A stretch of 64,000 bases of DNA, taken from Sipunculus nudus. Taxonomy: Eukaryota > Annelida > Sipuncula > Golfingiida > Sipunculidae. The notes beneath the pieces are model-generated. The model ran no database searches. It worked only from the letters and a program-made list of their open reading frames with translations, and was not told the DNA's origin. Made by a program: the position numbers and the translations under genes. Positions 49,001 to 58,000 of this stretch are shown in pieces. The stretch is from contig CM049320.1 of assembly GCA_026874595.1 (NCBI GenBank), forward strand, positions 6,143,464 through 6,207,463, in the 5' to 3' direction. Position 1 is the stretch's first letter; each line of letters starts with the position of its first letter.

Positions 49001-52000
49001 ACAGGTATATTTTAATTGAGGATTCTAGAACTGGTTCTGTTAAAATTTAGATTTTGAAATCCATAACCAAACTTATGTGGGCATTTTCTGTTATGCAGGC
49101 AAAAACTTGGGTCCTGCCTATGTCATAACCAGGGGGGTCACCTGTACAGGTATCCTGAAAATAAATATGAAATAATATCAAAACACTGCTCGGTTCATGG
49201 TCTGCCTGAGGCTTTGGTGTCACCTACCTTCATCTAGTTCTTCCACTGGTAACACTGCGAGAGATTCTACGTCCGATGTCAGCTGATCGTCTGGTCCCGG
49301 CATCAGGTACATGATATGAGGCTTGGCTTCTCCATGTAATCTGAAGACGTGTGCTTCCTCCTGGCGGGAACAACAGACACCAACTATAACTGACTGGCTG
49401 GCCAACCGCAGGTCACAAAATGGGTAATGGTATATGTAAATGCAAAGCTGTTTTCACAAGATAAATGAAAATAAAACTGGCACTTTACTATTTTCTGATG
49501 ATATGCAAATCTGCAGTTGAACAAGAAACAAATTTTTTTGGGGAAAAAGTTATATTTGATGGGCATCTTGATCAACATCAAACTTTAAACATTTTTTCTT
49601 ATTTTAGTGCCAAATATTTAACAAAAATTTTGAGAAAACCTGAGTTGATCTTTTGCATGACATCATTACAAAAATAAACAAGGGATAAAACATAACATCC
49701 AGAGCATAAATAATTATGAAGTACACAAAGTTGCTCACCTGGTCAGCTAATGCAGGGACTTACCTGAGTAAACAACTCTATCCTGACCCCATCGGAGTAG
49801 TGATCACTCGAGTGATCAGGAGCAAAGGTCACTGTGATCTCTTTACTTGCACCTGTAAAGAATGAAGTTAACATTTCTTCATGGGGAATTAAAACTAAAC
49901 CAATCAATGGGTTAAACTTTATGAATCAACGTAGCCAAACTAAATAAATCAATCAATGATAAAACTTTGTCAATTAATGTTTTAACTGAATTGTTTTAAA
50001 CTACACAGATTCCACTTTTCAAATTAAAAGGAAGTTGTATAATTATAAAAATATAACTATAAAACAACAATCAGGCAATTAATAAAACCAAAATCATGAA
50101 AACCTTAAGCAATGGAGCTTGGATGTCAGACACCCTGACCAATAGAAAAGTTAATCTCCCAAAATAATAACACATTCTAAGAAATATATATATGAAAATG
50201 TATGGTAATATACAATCTGATGATATATTAATTAAGGACACAGAATATTGACAAACCTGCAGCAATGATACCCTCTGCTGGCACACAGTCAAACACAGCC
50301 TGTCCGTTGTTATTTTGGGTCCCTATGGGTGAAAATAAATAAATTACAAAAAAAAAAAATTATTGTTATGCCAGAATAACCTTCTTTTAATTAGTACTAT
50401 ACTCTGTTCCACCAACCTGTGTCCAATTTGTTTAGAGAGAATTTTCTCGGAGGGTTATAATTTGCAATAATTTCCTAGAGAGCAGCCTAATATGGCAATC
50501 CAGAATTTTAAAATAATTCTCCAGTTTAATTTTCACAACTGTTTTCACTCTTTCTATTTATCTGACAGATTCAATGTGTCCCTACAAGATCAGCCATCTT
50601 TGTTTTGGCTGGTCATATTTTTTTGGAGTATTTACAATACATCATCCAATCAGCAACTCTCAACTGAAGCTATTTTTCTTGCATATGACCAATGACTTTG
50701 ACTGCCACAGGTGACGCTGATATTTTGTAAAATGCAGAAGGTTTTCTGATATATTAAAATAATTCTGTTTCTTAAATATTGTGCAAGGTAGATGTTTAAA
50801 TCTAGTTGATAATTAGGTCCATCAATTCTCTACTCTATATAATATTTTCTTTTCAAACATTAATTAATAAAGATGTTCATAGCAAAATAACAGGTGTAAA
50901 TGAGGGGATAAAACAGACTATAGATAACCTGACATATCTGTAGACAGGACTTTGAAGATAGTATGGCAGTTCAAGACTTGTCATCTATCTATATAAATGA
51001 TGTATAGTTCCATGGCCTTTTGATTCTTCTGATTGAGGATAACGGTAACCAGTAATAAGACTAGTGAACCATTGGCCATGACGCTCAGCTGATGATTTAT
51101 TACCAGATGCCATAGCACATAAATAGACAGTGCAGAAAATTTTACAACGGCAAGTTGGCATGTAAAGTTCCAAGGGCTAATGCTAAGAAATCATGCTATG
51201 GCTCAGATTTCTAAGATTCTGAAGTACTAATACCTTAGTCACTTAACAATGTCTAACCATGTCTGCTGAGATATCTCATCATGTAAATGTGAAGCAAGAC
51301 AATTGCATCTAAAAGCTATGATTTGTGCCCTGCTAATGAATAAATCACTGTCATTCTAAAATACAAGTCAAAATGCATAAAAAAAAGAGAAATTGCCAGT
51401 GGTGCTTACAGTCTTCTCCAGCTGTTAAAATTGTGATAGCCTGATTATGAAACCAAATATCATGATAATCAGTTTAGCAGTTCCTGAGAAATGTTGCCTT
51501 TCACATGTATTTCTGCTATTCTTCACTTCATAGGTGCTAAACCTGTGTCTTAATTCATCCCATAATTCAGAGAATATAGGTCACAGTGACCTATTTTTCT
51601 GTTTCAACAGAGGACCTATCAGGACCTGTCAGCATGTGAAGTTTGAACATTCTTGGCCTTACAGTCATGATTTATGCCTTGATAACTAATAGAAGGATGG
51701 CTTATTTTGACTCTTATGACTTTATTTTGACTTGCAAATCAAAGATTCTTGAAATATATGGCCCACTGAAAGCCTTGTAAACAATACGGATTAATACATA
51801 AACAATTAAGTTAGGTCTAGGCATCTTACCAACTAATGTTTTGGACTTTGCATCCCTCCTTATAAAATCAGGCAGACCTTGTGACTTTGAATGTCGAAGC
51901 AGTGACTGACTGTCTAACTTGATTGAATACTGAATGGACAGCTTAGAGGTGTTCATTATCTGAAACAGAGAGACAGACATGTAAATGATTTTATCTTGTA

Positions 52001-55000
52001 AATACATTCAAAGTTTATATGAAATCATCAGACTCAGTTAAGATAAATTTGAACCTGGGAATTTTCCAATATCATACCAGTGTCAGCTTTAGTTTAATTT
52101 ATAATAAAGGATCAATGTGATCATCCAATTTTCACAAAATGCTCAGCTAATCACTAAATTAAATTTATTGAAATATAAAAATATTACTGAAATTCATTCT
52201 TCACAACATAACGGTGGGGAAATTATCAGGACTTGGCCAGTCTCAGGCAGTTGACTTTTATACTTTTCAGTGCGGTGCAGCATGTCAATTTCCCATCACT
52301 CTTTTAAAAAAGATATAACAGAAAAAAGAAGATCCAAGCAGAAATTTCTTGTTTTACACTAACATATATTCTGCAAAATTCAAAAGCTTTAACAAAGACA
52401 GCGTTTCTTTACTTTGAATGTTTCTTCTTTGTATTCTCCAGCAAGCACAGCACCCATGTCCATCTGTCCCTTGTCCACTGACAAACTGACCATCGGGCTG
52501 ACCCCACGACCCTTCAAGGTCACATGCAAGGTCGACAAGCCACATTTCACCTCAAGCACCTCTTGAAACTGAAACATTTCATGAATACAACATAAAAATT
52601 CACATACTTTGCCATTTTACTAGATTTAAAAATCTTATTAATCATTGTAACAATTGAATATAAAACTCATCTTTAGTTGAAAATATCACAACAAACTGTC
52701 TGTCCACTTCATGATAATATTTTACATTAAAGAATATGATCAAAAGATTAAAAGTAATAACTTAATTTAAAAAAAAAATTAAAATAAATAAAAACCTTGC
52801 TTCAAGAAATTTAAATCAGCATGTTTTAAATTTTTAAAATATCATTGTAAGGAATTAAAATTTGCTTTATTTTTTTTCAATTTTTATCTAAATCTCACTG
52901 AAAGTTAATTTAGAAACATTAGTATTTTCTTATTGATCTTAATTTTGACGGTCAGTTTGTGTGAGTCACTGACCACTTGGCCTTTGTGAGGAGTAAACGA
53001 GACGAGCAATGTGTGAGAAGCATCGGGTGGTAACATCCTCAGTGCATTCAGCAGCTGGAAAGGCCCCGCGGTGTCAAGAACAGATGACCCCAACTGGTCA
53101 AAGGTCAAGGTCAAGTTTAAAATATGAGATTAAGCTGTAAAATCATATATTAAAATTTACAGATTTTCATTCTAAAAGCATAAGCATAACAATATTTTAT
53201 GTTATACACTGTACATGTGCACACAAAAAACAAGAACACAGGAATGTAACTTCATTGTGTTAATTATATATTTTCAAATCCTCCATTACAAGTAAAAAAG
53301 TCATTGCTAGACAGCTGATCAAGCTAAATATTTAAAAAAAAAATCATTTATTTTTTGTCTGATCACGATTTTATGTAACTGATGGTCTTTCAGGCACTAC
53401 ATTACTTTTGCAAATAAAAATGCTTATAAAGTACAGAATTGGCACCAAATTCTTCAGAATCATTGAGAGAAAGTAAGATGTAATCCTGACCAAAGCTTTA
53501 TTAAATTTGAATATATTTCCAACTTTCCCCACATCTACAGATTATATTACTTAATGCCACCACATATTTAATATTTTGACAGCAGGATTAAAGGCTGAAA
53601 CTACATGCAGTAAAGGAAATAAGGATCAATACTGGTAGATTTTCTAACATGTAGTCTCCTGAGTAATAACAGGCAGATCCATTCATTAAATTAGATTCTT
53701 AACCTTTAATTGACCAGATGACTGAGGTATTTTATTTTAGTTTGAAAAATATACAGAAAAATATATTTTTTGTCCCCCGCTTCCACAGAACAGGGGACAT
53801 TGATTTGGGTTTATCTGCCTGTCTGTCCGTCTGTCTGTCTGTCCATCAGGTTTGTTTCTGTGCAATAGCTCTCCTTTATCATTCAAATTTGGGTCAATGA
53901 TAGCTCTCATTTATACCTTGGTTGGGATTAGTTTTGGAGTCTGTCTGAAAAAATATTATCACCAGCTCCAAAACAAACAAAAAATTTCCCCTTTGTTCCC
54001 AATTCACAACAAAAATTATGACATGTGGAGACATCTTCAGGGGACAATGAAAACTTAAACACAGCCACTATGACATGTGGGGCGTCTTCAGGGGAAAATA
54101 AAAAACTAAGACATGTTCAGAAGGCAAGCAGGAACAACAAGAGATGGAAACGGGGGACATAAATGCCACAAATTTGCTTGTTTTCATTTGTCATTGATAC
54201 AGATCTGTACCATAGATAAACAATGTGTCACTTACTTGTCAATTGTGAAGCTATACTCTGCTGATAGATAAACAAAAACACATGGTGAACCAAAAACATG
54301 ATAGTCTCCTTTATCTTCATGACAGTTACTAATAATCTCATGTCAAAGGATACATCCAGAAGTTTGTTTGAGATGTTCTGCACTGTGATACTCTTGACCA
54401 CATCTTGACCAATGGACACGTCACCGAAGTCTGTGGTAGTGCAGCCGTTGTTAGAGATGACCACAAGGTCTGGCTTAATGGATGGGCAGTGGACCTCCAA
54501 GTATAAGGTGTTGTGGATACTGAAAACACAAGAAAGAACAGGATATTAAAACATGTATTATGAATACAATTACTGAGAATGTTAACAAATTCTTTATCAC
54601 AATAAAAGCAATCCATTTTCAAAGTTACAGACATTTTGATGTTAAATAAAATTAACAATACTGCATGTAACTGAAATAAAAAACAAGTGACCCATGGGTC
54701 ATAACACTCAGCTGACTGGGAAGAGATTTGCAAAAGGAAATTTTATCATCAGAATGGTAGTATATACCCATTCAACTGAAGCATCAAACAGATTAACCAA
54801 CAGGCCAAGATTGTGTCTGTATTTATATATCTCAAAAATAGAGAAAAAATGTGTAAACTTTAAAAACTAGAATAAGGGTAGCCGACAAGCGACTACCTGT
54901 ATCCGCAAAAATCAGAGTGGAACGGGTGAAGTGAGGCATGGATTGAGTGGCAAGGGGAAATAGAGTGAGCTATGTTGCATATTAGCATGGATGTCTGCAG

Positions 55001-58000
55001 CCTAAATGTGTATGTAGGTTGTGCCACCTACCACAAATCCAGAAAGCTGTCCAAGTTGTTTTCATATGCAAAATTTTATGCAGAAAATTCAAACCACTAC
55101 ATGTATATGAGTGATTTTAGCCCCCCGCAGACAAACAGACAGACGCTGTGCAAAAATGGTTGCAGTTGGCCCCTCCAGTTTTGTGTATGATAAAGACCTA
55201 TGTGAGATCTAAACACATGCACAATTTTGGCCCAATCGGTCAAATGGTTCCTGAGATATGAGCTTGGATGTCTGCAGCGTTAACTAGAATGTAGGTGGCG
55301 CCACCTGTCATAAAATCAAGAAAGCTGTCCATTATGTATAAACCTGCAAAATTTTAGGCAGATATGTCAAACCACTTCAGAGAAATGAGTGATTTTAGCC
55401 CACGGCAGACAAACAGACAGATGTTGTGCAAAAATGGTTGCAGGTGGCCCCTCCAGTTTTGTGTATGATAAAGACATATGTGAGATCTATAAACATGCAA
55501 AATTTTGGCCCAATCGTTTAAAGGGTTCCCGAGATATGAGCTTGGATGTCTGCAGCGTAAACTAGAATGTAGGTGGCGCCACCTGTCATAAAATCAAGAA
55601 AGCTATCCAGGATGTATAAAACTGCAAAATTTTAGGCAGATATGTCAAACCACATGCCGAGATATGAGTGACATTATCTCGTGGCAGACAAACAGACGGG
55701 CGCTGTGCAAAAATGGTTGCAGGTGGCCCACCAGTTTTGCGTATGATAAAGAGCTATGTGAGATCTATAAACATGCAAAATTTTGGCCCAATCGTTTAAA
55801 GGGTTCCCGAGATATGAGCTTGGATGTCTGCAGCGTAAACTAGAATGTAGGTGGCGCCACCTGTCATAAAATCAAGAAAGCTATCCAGGATGTATAAAAC
55901 TGCAAAATTTTAGGCAGATATGTCAAACCACTGCCGAGATATGAGTGACATTATCCCATGGCAGACAAACAGATGGGCGCTGTGCAAAAACTGATGCAGG
56001 TGGCGCCACCAGTTTTGCGTATGATAAAGAGCTATGTGAGATCTATAAACATGCAAAATTTTGGCCCAATCGGTCAAACGGTTCCCGAGATATGAGCTTG
56101 GTTGTCATCAGCGTGAACGTGAATGTAGGTGGCCCCACCTGTCATAAAATCAAGAAAGCTTTCCAGGATGTATATGCATGCTGAATTTCAGGTGAATTAG
56201 TCAATTCACTGCAGAGAAATGAGTGATTTTAACCCAAGGCAGATGAACAGATGGACACTGTGCAAACATGGTTGAAGGTGGCGCCACCATTTTTTGTGTA
56301 TGTTATAAAGCTATCCAAGGTCTACATTTGTATAAATTTTATTTCCTGATCGGTCAAACGGTTCCCGAGATATGAGGGTTTATGTGTGGAAACAGAAGCA
56401 CAAATGGATGCTGGGCAGGCAGGAAAGGTCAGAGGTCAACGCAAATTGGTTAGGCACCAGTTCACATGTGACCCGATAATTGGTGTAAGTTTCAGAAAAA
56501 TCGGTCCATTAGTCTCAGAGGAGTTCTCCGGAAACGAACGCGGCAGCGATGGCAGAACCCGGTCAAAAACATAGTATCTGCAAAACTTTGTTTTGGCAGA
56601 TACAAAAATACAGGTGGCTCCACCAGTCTGCAGAAACTAATAAAATCACTTAATGGTCAATATCCATGCAAAGAATCATGGTGATCTCTGCATTAGTTGT
56701 TCAGATACTTCAGCTTTTGTATCAAAATGTCCATTATTCTGAGGGATACTTTGGAGTCCAATAGCTTGAAGGATATGGGTAACAGAGACCTAATTTCAAG
56801 TTTTCACAGGCACTTTTCATGGGCCTCCTTGCATGACAAGAATGAAGATTCTAGGTCCAGTTGTTACGATTTGTGCCTTGTTAACAGATGTTCACATTTT
56901 AAAGGTCTTAAAAATAGAAAAAAAAATTTCATAAAAAATCGAAAAATACAGGTGGCGCCACCAGTCTGCAGGAACTGATGGAACATCTCATGATCAATAT
57001 GTATGCCAAAATCATGACCATCAATCAGTCAAGTAGTTAATGAGATATTGAAGTTTTTGTACGAAATTTTTGACTATTCTGGGGGGTACTTTGGGGCCCC
57101 ATAGCTCAAAGGATATGGGTAACAGAGACCTAATTTCTTATTTCCGAGATTTTTCATGGACCTCTCAGAATCCCATGTTACAATTTTCAAGGTCCAGCGG
57201 TTATGATTTGTGCCTGGTTAACGGACGGACAGACGAACAGAAGGACAAAGAGTGATCGCTATAGCTCAGAAGACTTTCAGTCAGCTGGGCTAAAAATCAT
57301 ATCTTATAATCCCATATTGTACAAGTTCCTTTTAACTGCTGATTACATGTTTAATTAATTTTTTTTTCTTCAATAAAATGGACAATTTATGGACAACTTT
57401 TAAAACTGTCAGATAAACAAATATCTAGCATTTTCATGACATTTGTACAGTTTTTGATCATTGGTAGTTTTTTACAGCATACCAACCATGAGATATGAAC
57501 CCTTCATGGAAACTGAATAAGCAGTCAGTTGTACTTTCCACTTGACCAGATTCATTCCTTGTTGTGTTTATGACAGGTATTCTTGTTGCAGTCTACACTT
57601 ACCTGTATGGCAGGGCACCTGGGTTACTGCAGCTCCCTGAGGCCACATAACATGGAATGACAAAGCTGCTGAACTTTCCTGTAAACTGACGCATCAATGA
57701 CGCCTGGGCTGCAGCATACTCTGGTGAACTACAACAGAATGAAAATAAATAACATGGAGGAAAATGCTGAAAAGATAACATCTGATATTATGGAAATAAA
57801 AGTTATAGACAAGACAACAAATACACTGACATAAGTACACATAAAACCCTGATCTCTCTATAAATATATAGAAATGACAATAGGGCAAAAGTAGTTTAAT
57901 GCTGCATGCACTGCATTCACCATTATTGTTTACCATAACAGTGTCCACATAGCCGCACTGGTTATCTGGGATATCTTGCAAGAAATCCTACTAGCGAGGT

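Noticed and set aside
52905-52973. Extension of the CFAP74 exon at 52974-53093 to a stop at 52905
   Set aside because: The read-through is open, but ends in a stop. Using the GTCAGT donor instead joins KGQV to FQEVLEV, which restores the expected domain motif and phase.
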